From Dioscorea cayenensis subsp. rotundata (Eukaryota > Streptophyta > Magnoliopsida > Dioscoreales > Dioscoreaceae), in NCBI RefSeq assembly GCF_009730915.1, contig NC_052483.1:2046001-2110000 (forward strand): 64,000 nucleotides of DNA. Reading direction: 5' to 3'. The position numbers and the translations under genes are program-made. A model generated the notes under the pieces. It worked only from the letters and a program-made list of their open reading frames with translations, was not told where the DNA came from and made no database searches. Below are positions 1 to 13,493 of the stretch, piece by piece (positions within the stretch are counted from its first letter, which is position 1; each line of letters begins with the position of its first letter).

Positions 1-141
1 ATAATTGGGTGAAGTGTTTTTGTAGTTATGATACATCTCTCCCAAAAATTACGAAAAAAACTGGGGAGAAGTATATAATCTATGAATATATATTGTTATT
101 TACAGAATGCACTCAATAGTTGATAGTCTCTGAAAACTTGT

Positions 142-3100
142 CTATGATGAAAGTTTTAAGGCCATTTCCCGAAGAAGCGCCCGCTTCTGCGAAGCAGTGA
201 TCACCCGGTTAGTTTCGGCGTTCTCAAGCACATCGGTGATTATGGCAGCTGCATGCCCAAGAGGTTCCTCTGCTGCTCTCTTAAGCATGAATGCCTGGAT
301 AAGTCAAAAGCCGGTTAAAGGAAATACGATAATATAGACCATGAATCAAATGCGCGGCATTTATATTGATTTTGAATGGTATGAGAGATGGGACCTGGCC
401 GTGGTGAAAGATTTCCAATTTGCCTGTTTGCTGAAACCAAGGTTCTCCGTCGATTTGGACTGGTAAGGGGGCAAAAAGTTGAATCTTTATAGATTCCCCC
501 TGTGCAAGTCTTCGGGCTCGGGAGAGCCCAACCTATAACCACAATGGAACATACATAATTGTCATGGCTAATCACTTGGTCAAAGGGAAAAAGTCTAATC
601 CACTTCAAAGTTTAACTAGATTAGGCTCAGTATAAACTTGAACATATAATAGAAGGTGATGGATTAAACAGGGGAGTATCTTTGCTCAAGTACCTGAAGC
701 TTTCCAAGATGCCATGTTCCACTGATGCTAACAACTTCCAATATTTTGTCATGCATTGATTGAGGATCAAAATTATCATAATTTTCATCTTCATTTTGCC
801 ACAAATCAACCCCTCCCATGTAGCTACCAATGTTAGCGACGAGCACTCCTTCTGCATCCTGCAAATAGTTTTTTTAAAAAAAGAAAACAAACATATACAC
901 AGAGATAATATTAAAATTCATAAAGGTTTTGCAGCACATAAAATGAAATTAAGTTATTTTGCAAGGTGTGAAACTCCAAAGTTCCACTAAAATTCAGTTC
1001 AACATACAAACCTCAGGAACTTCTATTTCTACACCATCAACCTCCAATCTGATCTGCCACGGAAAGTCGGCAAATGTCCTGTCCATGATGCTCTTGGCGC
1101 CTTCTCTGGCATACAGCACTTTGTTTACAAACTGCAAAGGACATCCACAGATTCACCTATAATGGCCTAAAAGTTGCAATTGATAAATGAAACATATCAA
1201 GCAAATTTTGAAATCATGGATGGTGGTGAAATTTGAGAATATTAACCAAGCAGGCACTTCAAATATTTGTAGATAATACAGGAATACTCTGTAGCAGAAC
1301 ACCTTTTCAAGGATTGGAGCAGGGAGTAGTTCTATAGTATTAGTTGTTCTTATATCATTTTTTCCTAAAGAGTTCAAAGCCGTCCAACATACAGTAGATT
1401 ATCATTCATCCATAGCATAAGTACTAATCACAAAACCTGAACAAAATTAAATCCAGTAATGTAAAACACAAGACTGATGAGCTGCCGCAACATTCTATAT
1501 AGTGCTATGATAATGCTCTGCTAGAAAAACATGTAGCTTTAGAGATGAGCAGAAAGCACATTTCAGAGATAAGTAACACAAGTTCGAATGTAACATGAGT
1601 TGGTTTTCTGACATTTGAAGTAACGGTCAACATGGCCACTAATCATGTTGGACCAATCTGGTAAGAACCATTTACAATGATCTATTACCAATTATGAGTT
1701 TTCTGTATACCATGTTAAAAAAAGTAAGTACAAGCTCATAGTCCCTCTAGTGGGAAAAGCAGCTGAATACCTGGCTGTAAAATTTTTCAGGGTTCTCTTC
1801 CCGCAGATTATGAATGTCCAGTGCAACCTTTGCATCACACCCAATACCTGAAAAGTGTTGAGATGTAATGGCACACCATCATCAATATGTCATTGGAAGA
1901 TCTCCATTACTTACCAAGATAGTTGTTCATGAATTTTGGGGGTTGACTTTTCTTATCTTGAGAATTTGTTATTGTTACCTTCCATCTATCAAGAATTGTA
2001 ACTGCAGCATGCTCCATGTCATGCAAAATTGTGCATAAACCACCATGTTTCTCAACAGCACCAAGACCACCACCCCAGGATAGAACTCTAGCAAGATCAT
2101 TACCAGTACCAGCAGGAAGAATTGCAACTGGTGGAGGAGATTCATAATTCTGCTTGTCTATTGTATCAAGGACCCAACCAACTGTCCCATCACCACCACA
2201 AACAAGAATCCTGAAGTGAGGTACCTTTCTGAATAGATAAAGTCCTACTTCTGGTCCCTGTGCTGAACTTAACTCAAAGACCTGAAAGAAGAACCAATTT
2301 TAGGCTTACCCTAAACAAACAAATGAGAGAACATAGCTAATTCAATCATTTAGTAAGAGACAACTTAAAAAAAACCGCTCAAACGTGCGAGATGCTTAAG
2401 AAAGAATTAAGTTTGACTTCCTCAATGTAACAATGAGATGTCTGCCTCTTATCAGGCTATGTTGGTTCTAAAGAGAATGTTCATGATATAAAACATAAGA
2501 AATTAAGAAGCTTTTGAATTGAGGGTGAGCTGTCAACTATGTACAGAAAGATCATAAAAGATAACAGCAAGCCTACAAATGGAAAGCACCCCCCCAAAAT
2601 CAAATTATAAAAATAATAGGAAAGACTCATAACCTTATGAGCCAGAAGAAACTAGTTTAGATTTCCCACTGAATGAAAGCCTATAAAAACACTATAATTA
2701 TGCATATACAGTCATAAAGCTGTGAAGGACTTTAAGATACCAACCTGAACTGGATTTAGAAGCTTGTGTAGACGATGCTTAAGGGAATCTCCACGTTGAG
2801 CACCACTTTTCTTGTTGATAAAAACTAAAAGTGGTCTGGCATCTGGAGGCAAGTCAATCAATTCATATTTCAGTTTGACTCCTACAATTTGAGAATCATC
2901 ACTTCGCTTGAAAGTTGAACTTCGTTTTGGACTTGCCTTTAGATCCCCCCTGCCATCACTTTCACTACTTTGAATTGAGTTACCAGCATCCACGATTCCA
3001 TTCCCATGTTCAGCATTCACATTAGATCCCTTGGGAGTTTGATGACCATCAGCAATGCTATCTGTGGATGATTCTACAGTACTGGGACTAGTATTAGCTG

Positions 3101-3923
3101 CATCAGTGGGCAAGTCTGCACCATGCTTATACTTTTTACTGTGACTCCTGAGACGTCCATGTATATTGGAAGCTAACTCATTTGCACCATGTGTAATTGT
3201 GCTAAGGAAACCTCCTGATCCAGGTCTGCTAAGGTCCTTAACATAGAGAGGTGATAGAATAAGCCGCTTGAAAGGTCCCAGGTCACATACGTCACCTGTT
3301 TCATTAGCCATGCTAGAATGACAATCAACATGCACCAGCCGTTGACACCACATACAACACCAAATCGGAGACCCACCAAGGAAAGACCCACTGCATGGTT
3401 CTTCACAATAGCTACAGCAAGGAGTTTCTTCCATCCTATCAGTTAATTCTGTCCACTGTACTGTCCATTGGTGGATTACGTGTTTATAACCAATCAAGGA
3501 TATACATTTGCAATCTTTCTGTGAATTTGAGGAACATATTAAATGGGCAGCCGCACCACAAACATCACAACGGTGAATTGCATATTCAGAAGCCATCATC
3601 TGCCCAAGTGGTTGAGGTGCGGAAACAGGCTCCAAGCACACACAGCATTTCAGGCCTTTGGCACGAGATCCAGATTCAGAAATCCAAACATGAGCTGCAA
3701 CAGGTGCTTTATTATGCTTTGCTTTCCGGTTCTTCCTTGACCTAGCTATAGCTCTCATCAAGCTTAAACTAATATTTCGTCTCCACTGGAAGACAGCATA
3801 TAGCAATGTCAATATGCCAATAAGAGCAGCAGTGACATAAGCAAACACTAAAACCCGAGATTCTCCTGTCTCATCTGACTTGGAAGCCCAACTGGGAAGC
3901 AACACCCCATATAGGTCATCCAT
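142..3923 (-). CDS. DGK: Diacylglycerol kinase, plant cluster I (DGK1/DGK2-like), complete
   Basis: This enzyme phosphorylates diacylglycerol to phosphatidic acid at membranes. I read seven coding exons: 3923-2745, 2281-1915, 1847-1771, 1131-1012, 858-694, 532-395 and 294-142. All introns are GT-AG, phases agree, and the product is 732 residues, close to the roughly 710-730 of Arabidopsis DGK1/2. A hydrophobic segment lies at residues 24-46, as expected for the ER-membrane anchor of this cluster. Two Cys/His-rich C1 domains follow (about 78-140 and 152-213), then a Ser-rich linker (about 240-350). The catalytic domain begins near residue 364 and carries the ATP-binding GGDGT motif at 422-426. 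The accessory domain fills the C-terminus. The start ATG follows a leader intron. The domain order, with two C1 domains and no EF hands, separates it from animal DGKs and from plant clusters II and III. I see no defect. Confidence 0.95.
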
Positions 3924-4316
3924 TCTTTTAATATGACTTTAGCACCATATATATGCCAAAAAAATCAGTGAATTCACTCCTGAATGACAAACCAAAGGCA
4001 AACAATCAGTCAATTCAGTAACCGTTTACGCAACAAATATCACCAACAGGACAAGGACTCTATATGAACACTAAAGCAGATAACCTAAGGAACCACACCA
4101 AGACATTCTAAGCAATCACAATCTTAAAAATAGTATAAAGCCAAAGAAAAGCTTATTTATTCACTCAATAATTTCTAAAAGAGAGATTCAGTGAATCACT
4201 TGTCTAAATTTGTAGATCAACACAAACTTAAAATCAAATCCAACAATAAAACCACCAGACACGGCTAACACCTGCAGATCAAAATCTGAAATTATCATTA
4301 TAATCCTAACATTAAA

Positions 4317-4352
<36 letters not shown>

Positions 4353-5100
4353 CTTAGACAACATCTAACCCTAAACCATGCCAAATAAATAAATAAATAC
4401 ATAGTGCTTTCTGTGGATCTTTGAACTTTATACTCTTCATCAAACACCCTGTTGAAAACATATCCATCAGAACCATATGGAGAAAAGCCTACATTCAACA
4501 AACAATGCAAGCTAACTTGCTAGAATACACCAATCCGACAGAACCTCTTTATTACACACCAAAAACAAAAGTCCAAAAAGTTAACACTAACACAAACCTA
4601 ATTTACCAACAAAACTCACTAACCTTATTCATTCCAACCACGCCAAGTACCTAACTTTCTAAATCCAAACGTCCATTATCACCATATTCTCCAACCTAGT
4701 ACCCATAAAACCCTAAAAACGAATAAAACGCATAAAGCTCCAGACAGGAAAAGACAACAATAACAACTTCCAAACAGATCACTAAACAAATTCATTCCAC
4801 CAACCAAGCTCCCACCTTTCTCAATCCAAACATTCACTTTCACCCTATTTCCAATAACAACAGCCATAAACCCTAAAAAATAAATCAAACTCAAGAAACG
4901 CACCAAATTAATAGAAAAAACACAACCGCCAAAGCAAATCATTGAACACAAAGATAAACAAAGCTACCTCTAGGGTTTTGATCGTTGATTAGGTCGATCT
5001 GGGCTCCAATTACATCCTCGAATCCCAGGATCTCCATTGCCTCCCTCTCCACCGCTCTCCCAACATTGATTAACTTTGATCACTGAGATCCAGCCTTGCT
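3924..5100 (-). other. DGK 5' leader: noncoding exon and roughly 1-kb leader intron
   Basis: On the minus strand a leader exon seems to end at 4968 with a donor (AG then GTAGC) just after an AAACCCTA telo-box at 4978-4971. The next exon would carry the start codon at 3923. The interval between is AT-rich with stops in all frames and a CA dinucleotide array at 4317-4351. The exact acceptor near 3930-3970 and the transcription start are not resolved. Leader introns are common in constitutively expressed plant genes. Confidence 0.5.
4317..4351. repeat. (CA)n microsatellite
   Basis: An uninterrupted run of AC dinucleotides lies inside the DGK leader intron. Such arrays are usually length-polymorphic. 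Confidence 0.9.
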
Positions 5101-6294
5101 AACAATCTTTGCTTTTAATAAAAAAGAAGCAACTTTGCTTGATGAGACGATTCCATTGGTGGGGCCCAACTGCATTCCCTTCTGGTCAAATCTCAGCCCT
5201 TAGATCTCATCAATCAGATCCATCATGACCCTACATTTTATTAATATTTTAATTCTATAAAATTATAAAAATACTAATTTAAATCACATTATTAGAGACC
5301 TAATTTAATTGATTGAAAGTAACAAATAATCCCTGAATTTTTTTTTGCAATTGATAAAGTATTTAAAGATGAGTTTACCAATCGAATAAGTTTATGGAAA
5401 GTGTATTATAGTCTTAAGTAGGGCCGGTCTTAGGGAAAAATGGGACCTAGACAAAAATTAATTTATTCAAAAATTATTTTTTTATTAAATAAAAATTATA
5501 TATTAAAAAAATACAAATTATTATTAATAATTATGATAAATAAAATATTATTAAGTGGAAATTGCCAAAAACCCTTTAAAGCTTTAGAAATCGCTAAAAA
5601 CACCCTCATAGTTTTGAATCCCCAAAAACCCCTCCTTTTAAAAAGTCTACGTTTAAACCCCAAACCCCGTAATCGGATGCGAATCGGAGTGAGTTTCAAA
5701 TTTTTGACGTAAAAATGCCCTCAGAGTGAGTCGTGGCAGCACCATCTCGGCGATTTGAGAGGAAGTGGGGGTTTTTCCGTAGGGTAACCCCGAGATCTAA
5801 TTTATTGAGCCGCTTAATTGCTTTTTCTCAACTCACGCCTTCGCCTTTTCCATTTCCAGTCGCCTCCGGTTGTCTCTCACCGCGAAGCCTCCATGAATTG
5901 GCATTTTATCGCCTTTTCCCTTTCCACCTCAGATCTCAAGGAGAAGTCCCCACGTAACTAATTGGCATTTCATCGCCTTTGCAATCTAAGGTATTTAGTA
6001 TGGTTTTACGTTAACTGCTCGCTACAAAGAAAGATTTTTTTCGGTTTTGTTTTTGTGCTCCCTGCTTTTGTTGGAAGATATCAAGTCTCATAGGGGATTT
6101 CTACTCGGGGTTTTGTTAGTCTGCAGGAGATTTCTACTAGGGTTTTGTTTTGTTTTGCATTTTCAGATGTATACACTATCGAAATAGTTTTTTTCGATTG
6201 TTATGATTTCAGTGTAATATTTATAATGTACATTTCCGCTTCGCTTGATATGGTCGCAGCTTTTACAAACGAGGTCGACGCTTAAGAAATGAGA

Positions 6295-7447
6295 TGTTAC
6301 AGCTTTAACATTTGTTGTCTCTTTTTAAGTATTCTCGCCTCTGCTTTAACAAAATGGGTCTCTGCTTAACATTTTATATCTCTGCTTTAATAACCGAGAG
6401 TTTACCGCTTAAAACCTTATATTTCCGCTTAAACTTTTTGTCAATACTGCAGCTTGTGGATTACTGGCGGTCAACCTAGTTAATGGGCGCTGCTATTTGA
6501 CACCGGCCAGGAGACCTTTAGTCGAATTGAAAAGTTAACACGACCCCTCGACACCGGGAGATTATTCAAGGGACACCGCTTGCGCTGCTCATCGAGCTGG
6601 AAGCCATATACCAAGAGAGGGCCCTTCTGATTCTCTTTTGCAGAAAGGCACGTATGGTCGCACCAATAAATTCGAGGATCGGGAAAGCTCGCCGAGTTTC
6701 TGCACCTCAAGATGTGGCCCTCGTTTCGGGTCTCAAGGCTACGATGGCGACGCAGATGGTCTTTCGTAAGAAGAAAAACCGTGTCGCCGCTCAAGGCTCG
6801 GTATCTATCAAAGACCCACGAGAGACACGAGACTCCATCAAGAGCACTCGCTGCAACTTGTTCGACGTAGGGAGAAGAAGATAATTTTGTCAAACTCGAC
6901 TGCGTACTCTACGGGGACAGCCCCTCTTCCCAAATACATCATGCTCGGTTCCGAATCGGATCGCTGATTACGCCGATGATCTACCGACCCATGGGGCGAT
7001 ACGCATGGGCGCAGCGACTGACAAGCGGCTTATGGAGGATATTCCACAAGCGGCCGCCCGAGCGCAAGATAGATGCTACGGGAAGAAGACCAACATAGTG
7101 GTACATTAAGGGTTGCTCTGGTCGCGCTTAACGCCCCTGGTTTTACGAGTCGACCGGAACGGGAAGAAAGTCCGCTTTTCGCAAGATCCCAAGGATGTCA
7201 GCTACGCTGAAAGTACTTACCGAAGCAAGTCGACTAGAGAAACGAGCTTGTCATCGCTCGATGGAAAAGAGGTAATAAATCATGGACAATGTCTAACATA
7301 AGTCTTTTAATGTTTAAACATTTTATTTAGCGCTTTAACTTTAGTATTTACCGCTTTAACTATTATTCATAACCGCTTTAAATATTTTTGTTCTCCGCTT
7401 AATTATATTCTATAACGCTTTAAATATATAGTTTTTATAGTTTAAAA
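6295..7447 (+). other. MULE left interior: coding-like pieces and motif arrays of the Ulp1 unit
   Basis: GC-richer stretches with open plus-strand frames (6654-6884, 7113-7301) alternate with AT-rich arrays of the YGCTTTAA motif (6301-6435, 7312-7425). A good donor (GAG then GTAATA) follows the 7113-7301 piece. I do not recognise the encoded residues; they may be the poorly conserved N-terminal part of the Ulp1-type protein. No intact gene is visible. Confidence 0.35.
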
Positions 7448-8700
7448 ATGAATGATCTCACTGAAATTGTTTGGTTTACATATGTTAGTTTCCGAAATGG
7501 TTCCGCCGACGTCAAGAAGAAATATTTGTTGGCGCCAACCGACTGGATGGATGCCATCGCTCCCGAACCACTTGCTCAGGGCGTGATGAGGAGGAGCCTC
7601 ATCGCGCCTACCGGACGCCTGCTCTCCTACTTCCAAACCCCACCACGCACGACGATTCCTCGACGCCGAGAAGCCCTCCCCTACCCCGCAGATTGCAACA
7701 ACCCCCTACCACGACAACGACAGCCCTCCGACCATGGCAGCCCCTCCGACGCGGGAGCATTTCCCAATCCCAGACATTGGGCTAAGATGTCACCGCAACT
7801 CTTACGCAGTACGCTGATATTGACGATCGAAGTTTCCCGGCTTTGTCGCTCGGTGGAGGCGCTGAAGGACGTTTCACAACCGTCACGCGCCATCCCTCGA
7901 AAGAACCGAAGCACCCGGGATCGAACGAGGCGCCGGAATTTGACGACGACGACATCATCGGAAGGTCATTCCAAGGCGCTACATTCAAGAGACTTGCGTA
8001 AAAGAGGAGAACAATATCGCCTCGTCTCCACCGCCACCGACGATGAACAATAGCAACACCATCGGTGCCGATGTCAGTATCGAGTCTCGCCGCTGACGAC
8101 ATGGCTACGACGGTGGAGGACATCGAGATGATGTGGCTCGCTGCTGGGCTGAGAAGGTCGCTGACCTCTTCTCGATGAAATCGTCGACCCGGTGGAACCC
8201 GGCCGCTGAGATTGCGTGATCAAAGATGGACACAATCCCTCGAAGGTCAAGAACAAGTTAAGGGCGTGTCTCCAATGATGCCGTTGTCATGGCCACGGCT
8301 GAGAAGATCGTCGAATCCGCTGCGTGGTCGTGGCCGACAAGACGCAGCCCAAGCAGACACAATCCCACCACAACAAGAACCATGTAAGGAAGTGTTCATG
8401 CGGTTGATGCTGCCGCCGTCGTCCCTCAAGATCGAAGCCGTACACAATCCCACAACAAGAACAACAATGTAAGGATGTGTTCTGCAGCTGATGCTCGTCG
8501 CCATCGTCCCCGCGATCGAAGGAAGATGTCGATGAAGACCCCGACCGAGCAACGAGAGAGATGATCAAGGCCAATCAAAAATTGGACCGACGTGCTCGGA
8601 AAGCTTTTTATTCAAGAAGAAGAAATGGGTTGGCTCGAGTCGTTTTAACAAATACGAGCAGGAGTTGATGAGGATCTTCCTCAACCGCTCTATGGATCGG
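7448..8700 (+). pseudogene. Unrecognised MULE coding segment upstream of Ulp1 domain
   Basis: A plus-strand frame at 7448-8053 and the GC-rich stretch after it look like former coding sequence: Arg/Ser/Pro-rich, bounded by motif arrays and followed at about 8700 by a good donor (CG then GTAAGTG). Segments around 8360-8444 and 8445-8530 are a tandem duplication of about 86 bp containing CAATCCCA and AACAAGAA words. I cannot assign a family. Position and strand suggest it is the N-terminal region of the Ulp1-type protein. Confidence 0.35.
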
Positions 8701-8879
8701 TAAGTGTAACGCTTTTTATGATATTGTTTAAAGAGTTTCTTATAGTGTTTAACTATTACCTAATAGTGTTTAATACCATTATGTTATCATTTAAGTTTTC
8801 GCCTACCGCTTAATTATATATAATATCATGTAACAATTGATAATATCATTTAAATATTTTACAATATGGTCTTCTAATA

Positions 8880-9660
8880 TCTCATATCGCTTTAATCCCT
8901 CGACGATCGTCGTGGAAGAACGACGCGCAACATCACACGCCGATGCAGTTATACACGCCGCTGAGGGGAAGGAGATGGTCACCGATGATGTGATGGACGC
9001 TCAGATGCATAATACAAAAGTCGCCGAGCAAAGAGCCATATCCTTACAAGAAGCGCCTCCATCATCGATCGCTATACTGCTTTATGTCAAAGCGTGACGA
9101 CGCACTACGACACACACCATGGCTATGATCGGGATGCCGCGCAACCCGCATGAAGTTCAAATTGTCATCCTCCCGATAATCATGAATGGCCACTTCCATG
9201 TCGCCGTCCCCGACAATGATAAACAAGAATACAGTGATTATTCTTCATGTCCGGGTACGATAAGGACGCCGTTGGACATGGTAAGTTCTTTAATTACGTC
9301 CGATTAATATCCTGCTTTGGTATTTAAATCGGTATTCTAATCTCGACTTGCATATCTCGACAATGAATCTATTCGACCTTGTGTCGATATGGAGTTAGGC
9401 GAGTCGGGCGACTGCAAAGTACCCGTCAGGCACGCATACGTAAAACCCCACGCCAAAAACAAGGAAGCGCCGATTGCGCCCGCTCTACGCCATGCGGTTT
9501 ATCGAGCACTCATCGTGGGGTGAGAAGTTACTGCCACCGCAGCATGCACGTTCCTTACCTCGATCACGGTATGTTACCCGCGATACTTAAGGAGGGAGGG
9601 CACCGGCGTCACGACAAAGGGGGGGGTCGTCACAAGCGGGTTAAATTGCTTTTTGAATAA
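8880..9660 (+). pseudogene. Ulp1/SENP-like C48 cysteine peptidase domain of the MULE, broken
   Basis: The conserved pieces are in order. At about 9140-9245 a segment reads VILPIIMNGHFHVAVPDND, the beta strand with the catalytic His, followed by DYSS. At about 9430-9480 comes QKQGSADCA, the oxyanion Gln and nucleophile Cys. Then the family's LYAMRFIEH strand and a VPYL...LKEG tail appear in neighbouring frames. C48 peptidases cut SUMO or ubiquitin-like tails; in MULEs their role is unproven. An apparent intron at about 9280-9375 separates the His and Cys parts. At least two frame changes follow the Cys, so the gene is inactive. It faces the transposase gene tail to tail. Confidence 0.75.
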
Positions 9661-9711
9661 CATGTCTTAGTATATCCGATCGCCAATTTTGTTTTCAAAT
9701 GTAACTCGACA

Positions 9712-10252
9712 AATTCAATTCATTGTTTTTCGTGTTCAAGAACATGACTTGTATATCTTAATGTAAATTTTGTTTGTTTTGAATTGTAAAGCGGGTTAAA
9801 TTCCATTCGGTTTTATTTCATTGTTTAATTTACGTTGTAATTGTGTACATTTCACTTTCATTGTTTAAATATAGTATATATCGCTTAAACATCGCTTTTA
9901 AATATTTCAAATTACGGTGTACCCGCTTAAAAATAACACTTTCTCTGCTTAAATGAATGCACTTATTGTTTAACTAAATATGGAAAGTTGCCCATCAATA
10001 CACAATTCAATTCATTGTTTTTTTGTTTTCAAGAACATGACTTGTATATCTCAATGTAAATTTTGTTTGTTTTCAATTGTAAGGCAGTGTTAAATTTCAT
10101 TCAGCTTCATTTCATTGTTTAATTTACGCTCAGAGTTGTGTACATTTCGCTTTCATTGTTTAAATATACCATATATCGCTTAAACATCGCTTGAAATATT
10201 TCAAATTACAAAGTATCCGCTTAAAATAACAATGTCTCCTGTAAATACATTC
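9712..10252. repeat. Tandem direct duplication (about 291-bp offset) inside the MULE
   Basis: The block starting at 9712 (ATTCAATTCATTG) recurs at about 10003 and can be followed for about 250 bp, with shared words such as AAGAACATGACTTGTATATC and CGCTTAAACATCGCTT. It lies just beyond the Ulp1 tail, and both copies contain the phased GCTTAAA motif. Base differences show it is older than a recent array. Confidence 0.8.
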
Positions 10253-10439
10253 AATTCGTTATAAATACACAATGTTTCCCGTCATCGCTTGCTTTATTAA
10301 CAATGCCTAGTCGGGCGACAGCTTATCATGCAAGATCGCTCGATCGTGACCGGATCCTCGGCAGCTGCCGCAATGTAACTCATGGACATCAAACGCCATG
10401 ACTCGATCCTCTTTCGCCCTAGGCCGCCCAGTCGCCTTC

Positions 10440-12340
10440 TAGTCACAAAGTGTCGCAAACGAAGCTCACGATTTCCGTCTCAAGGCCTCGCCATCGCCGG
10501 GTATGGGGAATATAGCTTCCTTGTACGCCAGCTTTGTAATTGTCGACGCTGAAGCACCCGCTCATAAATCGATGTTCGCTGGTGTCTGTCGCATTATTGC
10601 TCAAGCAAGCATGTTTGCAAGGGATACCATAAACTTGCCACCTTCTCGACATGAACAAGTTCCCGATGGCGAGATCCACGTGAGTCGCCGCATTGGTCGA
10701 TCACTCGTAACGATCATCGACACAACGACCAACACGTAAGATTTCGGTCCGTCCCTCAACAATGATCTCTAACTTCGAATGTATGTCTCGGGCATAAGTA
10801 GGTCTCCCATTTGGTCGCTGCTCACGCCGGTTACATAACATGCGCATCAACTCGAACCTCGCAAATAAGGTTAAACAAAGACAGTGATGGTTAAATAATT
10901 GATCAACATGTTTAAACATTATTAGTAATTAAATAAACGAAATGATTAATATTTAAAAGTCGAAAAAGTGTAATTAAACAAAGATTGAGAATGTTTAAAA
11001 GGGTAATACTAAATGTTAAGTGTAAATCAACATTCGCAGACCTTATGGAGTCGACCATTTTTCGCACACCGTGAATGACGAGCTTCCTTGATCCAAGCAT
11101 TGAACGACTCGCGACGCTCGAATACATCTCACCCCAACGATCACCTCCCGAACGTATAATTCACCAATGTGCCATATCCGATTTATTAATCAACCAGCTG
11201 ATGAGCTTCGGGTGATACGACCGCAGCTCATTCACTGAGATTATCGAAATCTTTAGCCGTGGATGCCCACGCAATGCGGAAGCATATGACCGAAAGACTC
11301 CTCCCTCAATGCCTTCCCAAGTCCGACATTGGCTTTCATAAAATTGGCCTCCAAATGTCGAAGACATGCACGCATGTGGCGAAGAAGGGAAGACTCTCGC
11401 AATTGCGCCACAAGGCCCTTCGACTCGTCCGACACGAAGGTAATTATCTCATGATAATCTCCACCTCGTGATAAGGCATCGCCCAACTTAGATACGAACC
11501 AAGTCCAATTGGCATCGGTCTCGCTGGTCGACTATACCAAGGCGACGTGGAAAAAAACCATCGTTACCATCTTTCCCTCGTGCACCCAGAGAGTGTACCC
11601 GATATTTTCCAAGGAGGTGGGTACCATCGAGAAAACATGACAGCTGCCCTGCAAGCCCTCTGAATCCCACAATACACGCCCGAAAGAAAAGAATGCACGC
11701 TTTAAAACGATCACCGCTCTCTCCACGATCGCAACGCCGCCGGATTTGTCCCTCACCCACCTTATCCACATACCAAAGCAAACAAATCATAGTCGGAGAT
11801 GTCACCGCTGCCGAGGACCACCCGCATGCTCTTTTTCCCAACCAAGCTCGCTTGTATGGTATGTGGACACCATGTTCCCGCAACATGTCCTTCCGAATGT
11901 CGATGGCCTCAGACAAGGGACGGTCCTGAGCTTCGAATCACTCGCGGCGCTAACCCATTTTTGGACGCTTTCGGATGCGACGCCGAACCTACGCCACCAC
12001 CGCAAGTGTGCGACGGGTTGATTGTCTTGATTCTCGAAAGTATTTTTTTGTTATACTCTTTTGATGCATGAAGGCGCCAACGACAAACCATCGGCAGCAG
12101 CATTCCACGATCACCCGATGTTTTTCGTTCTTTATGAATTTGAAGTCAAAATTCCTTTTGATTGCATGATTTCAAGTACATCCCTCGAAATGTTCGACAC
12201 TGCACAAAACGTTGACCAATATCCAACGACAACACTTCGTAATGATCTCGACGAGGAAGGAAGACATCCCACACCGCCGTGGTCACCATGGAGATGAATG
12301 GGAGCACTGCAGAATCAATTCCCCGCCAACACTTCACCAA
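10440..12340 (-). pseudogene. MuDR/MURA-type MULE transposase, broken
   Basis: Read on minus, the parts follow the normal order. At about 12340-12000 lies the MuDR N-terminal DNA-binding region, with pieces like GQRFVQCRTFR, the CPWRLHASKE zinc-binding stretch and IKTINPSHTC. At about 11920-11490 is the DDE-type core with FLDGTHLLGKYR (11634-11599), where the first catalytic Asp sits, then an IVD...TDANWTW segment. At 11490-11040 come the CLRHLEANFMK and ALR-rich helical parts and LINKSDMAHW. At about 10660-10580 is the SWIM zinc finger (WQVYGIPCKHAC). The pieces lie in several frames separated by motif arrays that look like introns. Transposase binds element ends and cuts DNA; this copy cannot be translated intact. 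Confidence 0.85.
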
Positions 12341-13493
12341 ATGAAAAGATCAATATGTTAAGCTGGAGAATATAATGTTTAAGCGATAATGACAATAGTT
12401 AAACGTTAAATTAAATACTTAAACAATTAACTAATAACGTAAAAGGACTAGTACAATATGTTAACCAAAGTCGATTTTGATCATATTTAAACAATAATGA
12501 CCCTGCATAACCTGAAATAATTAAAAAGAAAAGGAACTTACAACGAGTAAACCTCGCTTTTCATTAGGATTCTGCAATGGCACATTTTCTCTGCCCTCGA
12601 CGACAAGATCAACTACAAAGACATTTGAAGATGGAGTGGGACGTGACACATCCGACGGAAGTCAACATCGCTTTTCTATTGGGCAAACCGCTTTTATATC
12701 CATCCGGGTGTGATGAACTTAACCCCTCGACAAGAGAAACTTCGAGACCCCATCGCTCACATATCTCGACTAACACCAATTCCCAAGAAGTCTCGAGTCA
12801 GGAACATTAGCACTCTTCCCTCCCCGTTGAATCCCAGCAATACCACAAAAAACTCTCCATAATATATCGGTCGAAAACCAAATCGTACAAACCAAATGAA
12901 ATGAAGAACAAAAACGAAGACGACGAAGAAGAAGTAGAAGATGTAAAGAACAAACAAAGCAATCAGTCAAACAAAAAGTGCACAGCTTGTACGACAGAGG
13001 TTAGATTAGACGTGATGTGATTGGGCGGTATTTTTTTCCCTCCATCCCAAGGGCAAAAAGGGAAATATATGTCATTGTCGCGAGGAAGACATGTTGTCAT
13101 CGCTCGAATGAAAGTTCTCAACTCAACATGAGTCTCTGTGTAAACGCTGCTTTTTATGTTTAAACAGATACATATAGTGTTTAAAATAACGGTTAACCTG
13201 CTTAACTAAAGTCTATATCATGTAAATAATATGTTATTGTTTAAATCGAATGCTTTCATCGACATCGCGTTGCTAGATGGGTACCTCCCCGGGTCACCGC
13301 TTAAAACATATTTACGTATTTTTCTTAAACACCGTTGTCATTGTTTAAAGAGTAACTTGAGTATTGTTTAACTTTTTTTCTATTGTTTACAATGACGCTT
13401 TTTTTGTTTCCCACATTGTTTTTTACTAGGTCTCTCGCTTAAATTTCGTAAGTTCACGACAAATACGATTGTTTTCGCTTTTATTTATAAAAA

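Noticed and set aside
6480-6893. Open frame of 137 codons on minus inside the MULE
   Set aside because: It overlaps plus-strand coding-like sequence, lies in the Ulp1 half and has no recognisable domain.
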